64,000 nt of DNA from Haloprofundus marisrubri (lineage in GTDB: Archaea; Halobacteriota; Halobacteria; Halobacteriales; Haloferacaceae): positions 776,970 through 840,969 of the forward strand of contig NZ_LOPU01000029.1 of assembly GCF_001469955.1 (NCBI RefSeq), in the 5' to 3' direction. The notes under the pieces were generated by a model that saw only the letters and a list, made by a program, of their open reading frames with translations, did no database searches and had not been told where the DNA came from. Both the position numbers and the translations under genes were made by a program. Shown piece after piece: positions 9,081 to 18,498 of the stretch (its first letter is position 1; the number at the start of each line of letters is the position of its first letter).

Positions 9081-11465
9081 TCAGGCCGGAACGTCGATGG
9101 CCTGTTCGGTCCGCCGTCGTGCCTGCGTTATCTGACTGCCGAGACGCGCTTCGGTCGACTCCGGGAGCGCCCACGCGAGCGCGTCGAAACTCTCCGCGGA
9201 GAACGCCAGCAGGTCCGCGAGCACGCCGAGTTCTTCGCTCGCCTTCGCGGTATTCCCTTCGTCGACTCGGGCGAGAACCCGGTCGAGGAGCCGTCGACCG
9301 TGTCGCAGCAGCGCCAACAGCAGTTCCCGAAGCGGGCCGATGTCGTCGACGAGGTCTCGAACGCCTGCCAGAATCTCGTCCAGAAGCGACTGTAGGAACG
9401 TGACGAACGAACGCTTGCCGGTCTCGGGCGTGTCGATGGTGAGCGCCTCGTCGCCGGACGCGTCGTCGGTGCCTGGCGTGACGCGGAACACGCCGACCTC
9501 ACCCTCGTCGTCGGTGATTTCGGCAGTGTAGGTCCCGTGGCGGTTGACGTAGAGGCCGAATCGGTCCTCGCCGTCGGGTTTCCCGTCGTACACCGGTCCG
9601 GCGACGTCCTCTTCGAATCGCACGTTGGCGATGCCTGACTCCTCGGACGCGTCTGCACGGACTTTCACCGCCTCCTCGTTCGGGACGACGGTGACGACGC
9701 CGTCGACGCCGGCGGTGTACGTGCCGCCGTCGAACTCGAACGTCTCCGCGTACGGCGCCCGGCCAGCCCCGTTGACGGTGAGTCGATGCGACTCGTGGGT
9801 GACGCCCGACAGCGAGACGACGCCGTTCCACGTCGGCACGGCCGTCGGGTCCTCGCTTTCGAGCAGCGCGACGCTTTCCACTCCGGACTCTCGCAGTTTC
9901 GGCGGCGTTGGCCGTGTTTCACCGTCTGGCGAATCGTCTGCACTCGATGCGTCGCCGTCGCTCGCTTCGTCCTCGGTCGCGTCGCCGGTCTGCGTGTCTT
10001 CGCCGTTCGCCGTCGTCTCGTCTCGCTCCTCGGGCGGCCGCGTCGTCAACTCGCGGACGACGCCGACGACGCGGTCCGTGGTGGCTTCGTCTTCGACAGG
10101 ACCGTAACGCTCGGCGAGCGTCTGTCGGTGCTGCGGGTCGGTGATGTCGACGGTCGGGTCCGAAAATCGCGGTTGCGTCCACGGGGCCGTCGTCGCGGTG
10201 AGATGGTGTGCGAACTCGTCTTCGACGAACTGCGGCACGGTGAACTCGTAGCTCAACTGCGGTCCGGTGAAGCCGTCGATGTGGCGGAGTTCCTCGATAG
10301 AGACGAGGTCGTAGCCGACGTCGAGGCCGAGGCGATTCTCGGCGTCGAAGCCGAACGAGAGGCCGTTCTCCCGAAGCGGGATGCCGTCCGGCGGGGTCGC
10401 CAGTTCGGCGAAACTGTGGACGACCAGCGACCCCGACAGCAGGTCGTTTTCGGAGACGTTCGGGAGCTTCTCGTGGTCGTACAGCGGCGCACCGTCGAGT
10501 TCCGGAACGACGTACGGTAGGCGAAGGCCCTCGTCTCGGGGAAGACCGTACGCCGCCGGAATGCCCACCGCCCGGTCGCCGATTTCGACCGCCTCGTTCG
10601 TGATATCGGCGATGAAGCCGTCACCGGCGAGTCGTTGAAACGACCGCGGGCGGTCGTTGACTCCGAGCGCGCTGGCGTGAGAGCCGACCTCCGAGAGGAC
10701 GTTCGGTCGCGGGGCTTCCGGGTCGACGAACTCGTTGTTCGGCACTGCGTCCGAGTGTGCGCTGCCCGTGTACAACACCGGCTCGCCGCTCTCGCGGTCG
10801 ACGAACACCTGAAACAGTTCCCAGTCGTGCCAGTGGAAGTTCGTCGTGAACTGGTCGAACGCCGAGTAGAGCCAGTACTGGACGACGGAAAGCGGCGAGT
10901 CCCGGTACTCGACGACGTTGTAGAACACCGTCGGTGCCGGCGGTGTGTCGGTCTCCCGGTGGTCGGCGGTGTAGCCGTCAAGCACGTCGAAGCCGTCGAC
11001 GACGACGTCGCCGTCGCGGTCGCTCTCGTAACGCCGTGGGTCGGTCGGATACCACAGTTCGCGCCGGTCGAAGTGGACGTCCGGTGCGAACTGCTCGACG
11101 AGCGCCCGCTGTTCGGACGCCGCGGCCGGGTCTGACGAGGTGTCAGGAAGGTCGACAGGGCCGAGTCCCTCCTCGTTCTCGTCCGACGAAAGCACCGCCC
11201 CGGCGGCCGTCCCGCCGCTAACCGTGAGCGCGAGGGCGCCGAGTTTCAACAGGTCGCGTCGTTCGACGCCGCCGCTCTCGGCCGATTGAGTATCTCTGTC
11301 GTCGCTGGCTTGCGTCTGGTCCACTGCGCGTCCGCCGTCCGGCGGTCGTTCTCCCGGGGTCGCCGTTTCGTCGACAGGGTTCGACTCGTCGCCCGATAAC
11401 GGCCGCTCACTCCGGTTCTTCGTCGCTCTCTCACCTCGGTCATCTCGTCGGTCGTCGTCGGACAT
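9081..11465 (-). CDS. exported Tat-signal protein with Vps62-like region
   Basis: A 794-residue protein. An acidic N-terminal stretch of about 65 residues leads to a Tat-like signal (ERRDLLKLGALALTVSGGTAAG), so it is probably exported folded. The next 300 residues contain WYPTDPRRYESD, VQYWLYSAFDQF and HWHDWELFQVFVD, a layout reminiscent of the Vps62 family (W-x-Y ... H-x-x-D-W-E). A Thr/Glu/Asp-rich linker and an Ig-like beta region follow, then a helical tail with DILAGVRDLVDDIG. Function unknown. The very long N-terminal spacer before the RR motif is unusual but seen in haloarchaea. It converges with the S9 peptidase, 10 bp apart. Confidence 0.85.
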   Translation of the reverse strand: MSDDDRRDDRGERATKNRSERPLSGDESNPVDETATPGERPPDGGRAVDQTQASDDRDTQSAESGGVERRDLLKLGALALTVSGGTAAGAVLSSDENEEGLGPVDLPDTSSDPAAASEQRALVEQFAPDVHFDRRELWYPTDPRRYESDRDGDVVVDGFDVLDGYTADHRETDTPPAPTVFYNVVEYRDSPLSVVQYWLYSAFDQFTTNFHWHDWELFQVFVDRESGEPVLYTGSAHSDAVPNNEFVDPEAPRPNVLSEVGSHASALGVNDRPRSFQRLAGDGFIADITNEAVEIGDRAVGIPAAYGLPRDEGLRLPYVVPELDGAPLYDHEKLPNVSENDLLSGSLVVHSFAELATPPDGIPLRENGLSFGFDAENRLGLDVGYDLVSIEELRHIDGFTGPQLSYEFTVPQFVEDEFAHHLTATTAPWTQPRFSDPTVDITDPQHRQTLAERYGPVEDEATTDRVVGVVRELTTRPPEERDETTANGEDTQTGDATEDEASDGDASSADDSPDGETRPTPPKLRESGVESVALLESEDPTAVPTWNGVVSLSGVTHESHRLTVNGAGRAPYAETFEFDGGTYTAGVDGVVTVVPNEEAVKVRADASEESGIANVRFEEDVAGPVYDGKPDGEDRFGLYVNRHGTYTAEITDDEGEVGVFRVTPGTDDASGDEALTIDTPETGKRSFVTFLQSLLDEILAGVRDLVDDIGPLRELLLALLRHGRRLLDRVLARVDEGNTAKASEELGVLADLLAFSAESFDALAWALPESTEARLGSQITQARRRTEQAIDVPA

Positions 11466-11583
11466 GGAGCTCGATTTGCTCGGCGTTTCAGACCGTTCGT
11501 TATGACTTTGTTGGTCACAGTAGCGTTGGCCGGCGACTGCTCGGATGCAAAGGCTAGTTACCGTCGAAAGCGAACCCACGGGT

Positions 11584-13098
11584 ATGCAGGCTGCACTCGT
11601 CGTTCTCGACGGCTGGGGACTCGGCGACCACGACCGAAGAGACGCTGTCAAGGCCGCGAAGACGCCGAACTTCGACCGAATCAGCGAACAGGGTGCGTAC
11701 GGCACGCTCGACGTGAGCGGCCGCCGCGTCGGTCTGCCGGACGGGCAGATGGGCAACAGCGAAGTCGGCCACCTCAACATCGGCAGCGGTCGGGTGGTCA
11801 AGCAGGCGTACACCCGAATCAACGACAGTGTCGACGACGGGTCGTTCTACGAGAACAGCGTTCTCGTGGACGCGTTCGACTACGCCGACGAACACGACGG
11901 CCGCGTTCACTTCATGGGTCTCGTCAGCGACGGCGGTGTCCACTCCGACCAAGAACACCTCTACGCACTCATCGAGGCGGCGGCGGACTACGGCGTCGAA
12001 GCGGTGACGCACGCGTTCACCGACGGCCGCGACACCGACCCGAAAGGCGGGGCCGACTACCTCGCGTCGCTCGAAAGCGTCACCGCCGACCACGGCACCG
12101 GCGAGGTAGCGACGGTTTCGGGCCGCTACTACGCGATGGACCGCGACCAGAACTGGGAACGGACGAAGCTCGCCTACGACGCCATCGTGAACCGAGACGC
12201 CGAACACGAGGCGCTCTCGGCGGTCGAGGCGGTCGAACAGTCATACGAACGCGACGACACCGACGAGTTCGTCGAACCGACGCTCGTCGAAGGCGGGCCG
12301 GCGCTCGCAGACGGCGACGCGGTGTTTTTCTTCAACTTCCGCTCGGACCGCGCGCGCCAACTCGTCCGGATGCTCGGCGACGTGCGACCGGAGTGGTCGG
12401 TCGAAACCACACCCCCGGAGATTCATCTGGCGACGATGACCCAGTACGACAAGACGTTCGACTTTCCGGTGGCGTTCCCGCCGAACCAACCGCGGAACAC
12501 GCTCGGGGAAGTGCTCGCGGACACCGGCCTCACGCAGCTCCGACTCGCCGAATCCGAGAAGTACGCCCACGTGACGTACTTCCTCAACGGCGGCCGCGAA
12601 GTCGAGTTCGAAGGCGAGACTCGGCGCATCGTCGAGAGTCCCGACGTGCCGACGTACGACGCGACGCCCGCAATGAGCGCCGAGGAAGTGACCGACACGG
12701 CGCTGTCGGTCATCGAATCCGACGACCCGGACGTGCTCGTGCTCAACTACGCGAATCCGGACATGGTCGGTCACACCGGTGACTTCGACGCTGCCGTTGC
12801 GGCCGTCGAAGCCGTCGACGAACAACTGGGCCGACTACTCGACGGGGTGACGGCCGCCGGCGGGCACGCGCTCGTCACCGCCGACCACGGCAACGCAGAC
12901 GACATGGGGACCCCCGAGGCTCCGCACACGGCGCACACGTACAACCCGGTTCCGCTCGTTTATCTCTCCCCGGCGGGCGACGACGGGGGGAAACAGGTTC
13001 GAGCGGGCGGCTCGCTTTGTGACCTCGCGCCGACGCTGCTGTCGCTCGTCGGCGTCGAGCAACCCTCGGAGATGACGGGCGAATCGCTTCTGGAGTAG
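11584..13098 (+). CDS. gpmI: 2,3-bisphosphoglycerate-independent phosphoglycerate mutase
   Basis: Interconverts 3- and 2-phosphoglycerate in glycolysis/gluconeogenesis with two Mn ions. The 504-residue protein has the alkaline-phosphatase-type motifs: VVLDGWGLG (first Asp ligand), GNSEVGH (catalytic Ser), HAFTDGRDTDP, FNFRSDRARQL, NYANPDMVGHTG (Asp and His ligands) and TADHGNADDM. The ATG at 11584 begins the conserved MQAALVVLDGWG. Length and motifs indicate a full active enzyme. Its upstream region also holds the start of the divergent 9081-11465 gene. Confidence 0.97.
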   Translation: MQAALVVLDGWGLGDHDRRDAVKAAKTPNFDRISEQGAYGTLDVSGRRVGLPDGQMGNSEVGHLNIGSGRVVKQAYTRINDSVDDGSFYENSVLVDAFDYADEHDGRVHFMGLVSDGGVHSDQEHLYALIEAAADYGVEAVTHAFTDGRDTDPKGGADYLASLESVTADHGTGEVATVSGRYYAMDRDQNWERTKLAYDAIVNRDAEHEALSAVEAVEQSYERDDTDEFVEPTLVEGGPALADGDAVFFFNFRSDRARQLVRMLGDVRPEWSVETTPPEIHLATMTQYDKTFDFPVAFPPNQPRNTLGEVLADTGLTQLRLAESEKYAHVTYFLNGGREVEFEGETRRIVESPDVPTYDATPAMSAEEVTDTALSVIESDDPDVLVLNYANPDMVGHTGDFDAAVAAVEAVDEQLGRLLDGVTAAGGHALVTADHGNADDMGTPEAPHTAHTYNPVPLVYLSPAGDDGGKQVRAGGSLCDLAPTLLSLVGVEQPSEMTGESLLE

Positions 13099-13297
13099 AT
13101 AGTAGGGCTGGCAGGCGGCGGAATCGACGAACCACCACAGTTCGTGACACTCGTTCGTGACCGGTCCGTCGCACAACCGCCTCGACCGGGTCACGACTGC
13201 GTTCAGCGCACGCGAACGACTGGTCGCCTTCTCAGGGATAAAACTGCGGCCGAACGGGAGTGGGTAGTCGGTGAGGGTTCTCGGAGGTCGGTACGCG

Positions 13298-13957
13298 TTA
13301 TCGGAGTTTGAGTCGGAGCCTGACGTTCCGCTCGGACGCGTAACGGTACAGCGGCCCCGCGAGGAGCAGAACGCCAACGACGGCGGCGGCCGCGAGGAGT
13401 CGAACGTCGAACACGCCGGTCAGCGAGTCCGTGGTGAGCGCACCCAGCGACCCGCCGACCAGCATCCCACCGACCACCCACGGCGTCTCACCGACCGCCG
13501 TGCCGACGAGATACGAGCGAAGTCGAACGTCGGCGATGCCCGCGCCGATAGAGACGATGTCCGACGGTGCCGGAAAGAGGCGGCTGGCGGCGACGCTCCG
13601 CACGTCACCGGTCGTATCGACGAAGCGTTCACTGGCGGCGGCGAACCGACCGCTGTCGCCGCGGATGTACTGTCCGAAAAAGTACGGCGGCACACTGCTC
13701 ACGACGACGAGCGCGAGCGCGACGGGCATCCAGACGAGCTCTTGCGTGTAGCCGACGACGACCGCCAGAAGCGTCGTCGGCCACGCCAACACCGGACGGA
13801 CGAGTGCAACGAGGGTCAGCACGACGACGAACCGAACCGGGTCGGCGGCGACCCACCGGAGGCGCTCGAACAGCGTCTCCGGGGAGACGAGCCACGCGGC
13901 GACGGCGGCGACGAGTGCGACGAGCGCCGTCGAGGCGAGAAACGTTCGACGCGACAC
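13298..13957 (-). CDS. TVP38/TMEM64 (VTT domain) membrane protein
   Basis: A 219-residue protein with about five membrane segments. Residues 55-180 match the VTT/SNARE-associated (DedA-like) pattern: RPVLAWPTTLLAVVVGY, a central FGQYIRG...F loop, then SRLFPAPSDIVSIGAGIADVRLRSYLVGTAVGETPW. The last motif (R-x-x-P-x-x-...-G-x-x-x-x...Y-x-x-G-T-x-x-G-x-x-P) is diagnostic. The family is linked to lipid scrambling or membrane homeostasis. Solo gene. Confidence 0.86.
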   Translation of the reverse strand: MSRRTFLASTALVALVAAVAAWLVSPETLFERLRWVAADPVRFVVVLTLVALVRPVLAWPTTLLAVVVGYTQELVWMPVALALVVVSSVPPYFFGQYIRGDSGRFAAASERFVDTTGDVRSVAASRLFPAPSDIVSIGAGIADVRLRSYLVGTAVGETPWVVGGMLVGGSLGALTTDSLTGVFDVRLLAAAAVVGVLLLAGPLYRYASERNVRLRLKLR

Positions 13958-14148
13958 TCAGAGACACCGCTCCGTGACGTGTTCGGCCACTGGTCTGGCG
14001 TCGTAGTCCATACGACCGATTCACCGTCCGTCGTCAAACCGCTTGTGCCATACATCGTCGGGCATCGAAACCGCAACCTCCCGTGAACGGCCGTTCCTCG
14101 CGGCGTACAGAGCAATCGTTAACTCCGACGGCGCGGAATCCGCAGAGC

Positions 14149-14547
14149 GTGCCCGACGGACCGAACGAGTCGGATGGCCTCGCGGCGACCCGCAGCGAGC
14201 GCATCGAACTCGCCCTCGAACTACTCGCCCACCTCGAACACGACGAGTTGGAGCTTCCGGCGGTCATCGACCGTATCGAGACGGTGACGACGGACCCGAC
14301 GACGACCCGTGACATCCTCGACGAAGCCGAGAAACGCGGTATCATCGACCGCGACGGCGCAACGATTCGGACGCGCCGCGGCGGGACGTTCGTCCGCTTC
14401 GAGAGTCAAGTCGTCACGCGCGAGGGCGAGTTCGACTGCCGCCGCTGCGGCGCGTCGATATCGACAGGTCACTTCGTCCGCTTCGAGGCGGGCGAGTTGG
14501 GGCCGTTCGGCTCGTCGTGTATCAGGAAAGTCACCGGTAGAGAGTGA
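14149..14547 (+). CDS. DUF5830-like small zinc-ribbon protein
   Basis: A protein of about 132 residues. The N-terminal half (RIELALELLAHLEHDELELPA ... VTTDPTTTRDILDEAEKRGII) looks like a winged helix. The C-terminal half has FDCRRCGASISTGHFVRFEAGELGPFGSSC, a CxxC followed by a distal Cys as in a small treble-clef or ribbon. It matches the haloarchaeal DUF5830 layout. The start is uncertain: GTG 14149 is chosen because the conserved part begins soon after; an upstream GTG at 14083 would add 22 poorly conserved residues. Confidence 0.8.
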   Translation: MPDGPNESDGLAATRSERIELALELLAHLEHDELELPAVIDRIETVTTDPTTTRDILDEAEKRGIIDRDGATIRTRRGGTFVRFESQVVTREGEFDCRRCGASISTGHFVRFEAGELGPFGSSCIRKVTGRE

Positions 14548-14591
14548 GCGTTCGGGCCAGAGGCCGAGCGCGAGTGAATCGGGTCGCGTGT

Positions 14592-15758
14592 TTACCGACC
14601 GCGGCTGAGTTCGTCGATGAGTCGCTCGATGAGTTCGGCTTGTCGCTGCAGTTCCTCGTTCTGTTGTTCGACCGTCTCGGTCAGGGTCGTCAGTTGCGCC
14701 CGTAGCTCCGCGATATCGTCGTTCGCGGCGGTAGCTGTCGATGCTGACTCGGTCGCCGGTTCAGGAACCGCCGTCTCCGGTGACGCCGACGCCGGCGCGG
14801 ATGTCTCGGCGGCCGCCGAGTCGTCGCTGGCCGACTCGAATCCCGACCCCTCGAACGTCGACGACTCGGCAGCGCCCATCTGCGTCGTCGACGTCGCGGA
14901 GGCGGCCGACTGTGACTCGGCGGCGGTACCGGCGCTGCCGGTGACTTCCTTCGGCGTGTCGGCGGAGTCGTCGCCGAGGTCCACCGGGTCGTCCGGTCGC
15001 GTCGCGTTCTTCGGTTTCTCGCTCAACTCGGTCGGGTTGGCTTTCAGCGGTGCGGGGCCGTCGCCGAAGGAGACGTTCTTTCGGTCCTGTGTCGGTTCGG
15101 CTTCGGATTCTCTGGCTTTCGCCTTCCGGAAGGCGTCGAGCGACGGCACCTCGTGGTAGGTACAGAGCGCGTCGGTCAGCGTCTCGCGGACCGCCCGGGC
15201 CTCGTCGTTCGGCGCTTTGAACCGCTCTTGACGGCTGCCGAGCGTGAGTACGACGGAGGTTGCGACGCTTCCGTCCTCGAACGTGAGGTCGGTCACGTCC
15301 GCGTAGTGGTACTCCTCGAAGTCTTCGTCCCAGACGGGTGCGCCGATATGTTTGACGACTCGGTTGCTCGTGACGACCAACGTGAGTTCGCTGAATCGGA
15401 ACGTCTGCTTGACCGTCTCGCCGGGGTCAGTGATACCGGTGGCGCTGAGGATGCCGGCGAGCACGGGGTGGAGGGCGTCCTGCAGCCGTTTCGACGGAAT
15501 CGAAAAGGACTGCTCGCCGTCGAGGCCGTAGTCGAGCGTCACCGTCGCTTTCCGGGAAGTGCGCCCGCCTTCGGAGACGGAGATGCGTTCGGCGTCGTGC
15601 GGATACTGTTCGACGGATTCGTCCGAGAGCAAGCCCTCGGAGCGATAGATGAGCGTTCGCGTCGGCGTGACGAACAGTCCGTCCTCGCCGCCGAGGCTCA
15701 CCCGGGCGGCGACTGGTTCGTCGTCCAGTTCGGTCTGGACGAGTTCCGGCAGGCTCAT
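14592..15758 (-). CDS. haloarchaeal DUF7115-type protein with C-terminal coiled coil
   Basis: A 388-residue soluble protein. The first 200 residues form two PH-like repeats (LGGEDGLFVTPTRTLIYRSEG and FSELTLVVTSNRVVKHIGAP), each with a strand-rich pattern. A long Ala/Ser/Asp-rich linker follows, and the last 45 residues are a coiled coil (LTTLTETVEQQNEELQRQAEL). The ATG at 15758 is chosen because it begins the conserved MSLPELVQTELDDEPVAARV. No catalytic motif. Likely a scaffold or sensor; function unknown. Confidence 0.82.
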   Translation of the reverse strand: MSLPELVQTELDDEPVAARVSLGGEDGLFVTPTRTLIYRSEGLLSDESVEQYPHDAERISVSEGGRTSRKATVTLDYGLDGEQSFSIPSKRLQDALHPVLAGILSATGITDPGETVKQTFRFSELTLVVTSNRVVKHIGAPVWDEDFEEYHYADVTDLTFEDGSVATSVVLTLGSRQERFKAPNDEARAVRETLTDALCTYHEVPSLDAFRKAKARESEAEPTQDRKNVSFGDGPAPLKANPTELSEKPKNATRPDDPVDLGDDSADTPKEVTGSAGTAAESQSAASATSTTQMGAAESSTFEGSGFESASDDSAAAETSAPASASPETAVPEPATESASTATAANDDIAELRAQLTTLTETVEQQNEELQRQAELIERLIDELSRGR

Positions 15759-15889
15759 GAGATGGGTGTCCCGGTCCCGGGTGATAAATTCAGGGGGTGC
15801 AGCGACGAACGCGAATCGCGATGTGAAACCGCCACACGGTGGACTGATATGGGAAGCTTCAATAGTCTCATCGGACAAGATGGGAGTGA

Positions 15890-16038
15890 GCCCGGGTGGC
15901 TTAGCTGGACATAGCGCCGCACTCATAGGGTTCTGAGATTCGGTGCGGTATCGCCTTGGAAGCCTCCGCCCCATGGGGCCTGCCGAGCCTCTGACCTGGG
16001 ATATGCGGAGATCGTGGGTTCGGAGCCCACCCCGGGCA
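15890..16038 (+). tRNA. elongator tRNA-Met (CAT) with intron
   Basis: The acceptor stem GCCCGGG (15890-15896) pairs with CCCGGGC (16031-16037), with discriminator A at 16038. The T arm is GTGGG-TTCGGAG-CCCAC. The anticodon stem CCGCA (15917-15921) pairs with TGCGG (16004-16008) across an interruption. Anticodon CAT lies at 15924-15926. An intron sits between bases 37 and 38, the canonical archaeal position, and Haloferax volcanii elongator tRNA-Met is known to carry an intron of the same length. CCA is not encoded. Confidence 0.95.
15928..16002 (+). other. 75-nt tRNA-Met intron
   Basis: The insert lies between A37 (15927) and A38 (16003). Removing it restores a seven-base anticodon loop. Flanking sequence can form the bulge-helix-bulge fold cut by the archaeal splicing endonuclease. 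The intron is GC-rich and contains self-complementary segments (GGCCCCATGG-type). Confidence 0.88.
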
Positions 16039-16462
16039 TTTCTGTTGTCGACCACACACCGAGCCGCTGCTCGGTCTATACGAAGCAGTTCGCTCCGAGC
16101 GATAGCTGATACTCCCGAGAGCGATTCCGAAGCGAAAAGCGATAGACGGCGTCCGACGCCGTCTCCCCACTAAAGCACAAAACGCCGGGCGCTGACACAC
16201 CCCCGGACTCTGACACACCACGGCGACCGGTCACGGTCGCCATCGAGCGCCACCCGGTAGGCGTGGTATACACGTCCGGGCAGCGACTCTAACAGTTCAT
16301 ACCGACGCTACCCCCATAGTATTGAACTCCATACCGCACCCCCGAAAACGCCGAACCACCCGTTAAACCGGGTTTGGCGGCTACTAAATCACGTTTTACG
16401 GGACAGCGCTATCTCCGGCGTCGGGCCGGGAACGGTCGAGAATCCACGTAGAAATCTGTCAC
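16039..16462. other. intergenic region downstream of tRNA-Met
   Basis: No convincing gene here. A 65-codon minus-strand frame (16076-16273) lacks haloarchaeal protein composition. The right part is AT-richer and holds one imperfect hairpin, listed separately. The spacer separates the tRNA from the convergent Spo0M-like gene. Confidence 0.6.
16349..16379. repeat. imperfect inverted repeat (possible terminator hairpin)
   Basis: The left arm CGCCGAACC (16349-16357) faces the right arm GGTTTGGCG (16371-16379), pairing with one mismatch around an inner CCCG/CCGGG region and a TTAAA loop. It lies 84 bp beyond the stop of the Spo0M-like gene and 310 bp after the tRNA. No clear T-tract follows, so its role as a terminator is tentative. 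Confidence 0.4.
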
Positions 16463-17200
16463 TTACGCCTGTTCTTCGATGGCCGACCGAACCTGTTCGA
16501 GAATCACATCAGGGTCGTCGTCAGTCACGGTGAACTGTGTCTTTCGCTCGTCGGTGTCGGCGAGTTCGCTCAGCAGACCACCGCGGCGGTCGATTTCCGC
16601 GTAGACGGTGAGGCCGTCACTGTCGGGCAGACAGACGAGTTCGACTTCGTCGAGCGACTCGGCGAACGGTCCCGACTGGGGTCTGTACTCGAACTCCTGG
16701 ACGAACCGTCGGCCCGCCGAGTACCGGCCGTACGGGTCCGCCTCGCAGTCGGCGGCGTGCAGCGAGAAGCCGAGTTGCTCCATCGCGTCGAAGAGCGCGG
16801 CCATCTGTGGCGTCGGTTGCACGTCGAGGCCGTCTCTGTCGCCGGGGTCGACCGCCCAGTCGATGTCGAGTTCCGTCTCGATCCACACCTCGATGCCGCC
16901 GACGGTGACGGGCGTCTCGTACGGGATGTCGAGCGTGACCGGCCGAACCTCGTCTTGGTTCGCGGCGATAGTCAGTTCCTCGGCCAGCGTCAACCGGTCG
17001 ATAGTCGTCGTCTCGTGTCCGTCCTCGGTCCGATAGCGTGTCTTCACCGCAAACACCATCTGTCCGACGCGCTGTTCGCTCGCGCCACCGTGGATGTGGA
17101 CTTCCGCGTCCACCGACTGTCCAGGAATCACTGTCGCGGAGGGGAGGACTGTATCGACCGTCGCAGAACCAATTCCGATTCTCGCAAGGACGTTCCTCAT
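16463..17200 (-). CDS. Spo0M/arrestin-like sporulation-control protein
   Basis: A 245-residue protein. The first 140 residues form an arrestin-like beta sandwich (SATVDTVLPSATVIPGQSVDAEVHIHGG), the signature of the Spo0M family. The rest includes LDVQPTPQMAALFDAMEQLGF and a final acidic helix. Members are widespread in archaea although there is no sporulation; a cytoplasmic scaffold role is likely. It ends facing the tRNA-Met spacer, and its start is 18 bp from the stop of the upstream histidine kinase gene, so the two may be co-transcribed. Confidence 0.88.
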   Translation of the reverse strand: MRNVLARIGIGSATVDTVLPSATVIPGQSVDAEVHIHGGASEQRVGQMVFAVKTRYRTEDGHETTTIDRLTLAEELTIAANQDEVRPVTLDIPYETPVTVGGIEVWIETELDIDWAVDPGDRDGLDVQPTPQMAALFDAMEQLGFSLHAADCEADPYGRYSAGRRFVQEFEYRPQSGPFAESLDEVELVCLPDSDGLTVYAEIDRRGGLLSELADTDERKTQFTVTDDDPDVILEQVRSAIEEQA

Positions 17201-17217
17201 TCTGTGTAGGCGAACTC

Positions 17218-18498
17218 TCAGGGGACCGTATGAACGTTTTCGTTGCCGCGTCGGTCACGTCTACGAACCTCTTCGGACCCTCGCCTGCCGTCGAAACGCT
17301 CGTCCGCCCGTCCGTCGATTCGCCGAAGGCGGACGACGAACTCCGACCCCGAGTCGACGTCGTCGGCAATCTCCAGCGTGCCCCGCGAGTACGTCACAAT
17401 CCAGTTCGAGAGCCACAGTCCCATCCCGTCGCTGTGTCTGAGTCCGTCCTCGCTGCCGCGTTCGAGAACCTCCCGTTCGGAGTCGGGGAGTCCCGGCCCG
17501 TTGTCGCAAACGAACAGCGTGACGGTTCGCTCGCTCGCTTCGACGCGGACGTCGACTTGCGGCGTCGCGGCGTCGTTGTGTTCGACGGCGTTCTCTAAGA
17601 GGTTCCACAGCGCGGACTCTACGAGCGGGTGTGCGGAGACGACGACGCCGTCGTCGGGAACTGTCGTCGTCAGTTCGAGTTCCGGATACTGGTTTTCGAG
17701 CGTCTCGAACAGCGGGTTCAGAAGCGGGTCGATTTCGATGTCATCGAGTCCTTCCTCGTCGTTATCTTGCCAGAGCGTGTCGGCCTTCTGGACGTAGCCC
17801 GCGAGCGTGACGATTCGGTCGGTCCGCCGTTGGACGATATCGAGATACGCCTCTCCGTCGGCCGTCGACGGCTCCACGAGGTCGGTGTAACCCAAGATGA
17901 CGTTGGCGTCGTTGCGGATGTCGTGACGAAACACGCGGTTGAGCACGTTGAGTCGCTCACTCAGTTGGTCCGAGCGACGGCGCGCGGCGTCGAGTTCGCG
18001 CTGACGGTGGCGTGTTGCCTCGATTTGGTCGACGAGTTCGACACGTCGCTGTTGCAGTTCGTGTATCGTGTTCAGACTCGTGTCGACGACGAGAAGCACG
18101 AACGCCGCGCCCAGTCCGAACACCGCACCGCCGACGACCTGAAACAGCGGTAGCATGCCCAGATACAGTAAGACCAGCGTGCAGACGTACCCGAGGAGGA
18201 AGACGCCCATCATCGCCCACAACAGGTTCCAGCGTGTGAGCGACGCCTCCTCGGTCACCATCTGTCGAATCTGACAGCCGCGGGCGATAGCCAGCGCCAT
18301 CGCTGCGCCGCCCATCGAGACGACGGTACCGATGACGGACGTTCGAAGCGGCGTTCCCCCCGTTACGAACGCGCTGCCGCCGAGCACTCCAGCCACGAGC
18401 ACGATGCCCGTGAGGAGCAGTTTCGTCTCCGTGTCGGCGCGTTCTCCGACTGGCGGAAAGAGCCGTTCTGCAAGGAAGCATCTCTTTGGTCCCGTCAT
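17218..18498 (-). CDS. membrane sensor histidine kinase
   Basis: A 426-residue kinase. Four to five membrane segments occupy about residues 25-150, followed by a short coiled coil. The H-box is VFRHDIRNDANVILGY with the phospho-accepting His, the N-box is NLLENAVEHND, the G1 box is CDNGPGLPDSE, and G2 is GMGLWLSNWIV. There is no PAS or receiver domain and no response regulator next to it, so it is an orphan two-component kinase as is common in haloarchaea. Signal unknown. Tail is Arg-rich and unlike the core. Confidence 0.92.
   Translation of the reverse strand: MTGPKRCFLAERLFPPVGERADTETKLLLTGIVLVAGVLGGSAFVTGGTPLRTSVIGTVVSMGGAAMALAIARGCQIRQMVTEEASLTRWNLLWAMMGVFLLGYVCTLVLLYLGMLPLFQVVGGAVFGLGAAFVLLVVDTSLNTIHELQQRRVELVDQIEATRHRQRELDAARRRSDQLSERLNVLNRVFRHDIRNDANVILGYTDLVEPSTADGEAYLDIVQRRTDRIVTLAGYVQKADTLWQDNDEEGLDDIEIDPLLNPLFETLENQYPELELTTTVPDDGVVVSAHPLVESALWNLLENAVEHNDAATPQVDVRVEASERTVTLFVCDNGPGLPDSEREVLERGSEDGLRHSDGMGLWLSNWIVTYSRGTLEIADDVDSGSEFVVRLRRIDGRADERFDGRRGSEEVRRRDRRGNENVHTVP

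Noticed and set aside
15890..16038. tRNA-Met as attachment site of the mobile element
   Set aside because: The tRNA is intact, flanked by core genes on both sides and more than 33 kb from the integrase; no integrase lies next to it.
16076..16273. 65-codon minus-strand frame after the tRNA
   Set aside because: No haloarchaeal composition, no domain and it lies in a spacer with weak coding signal.
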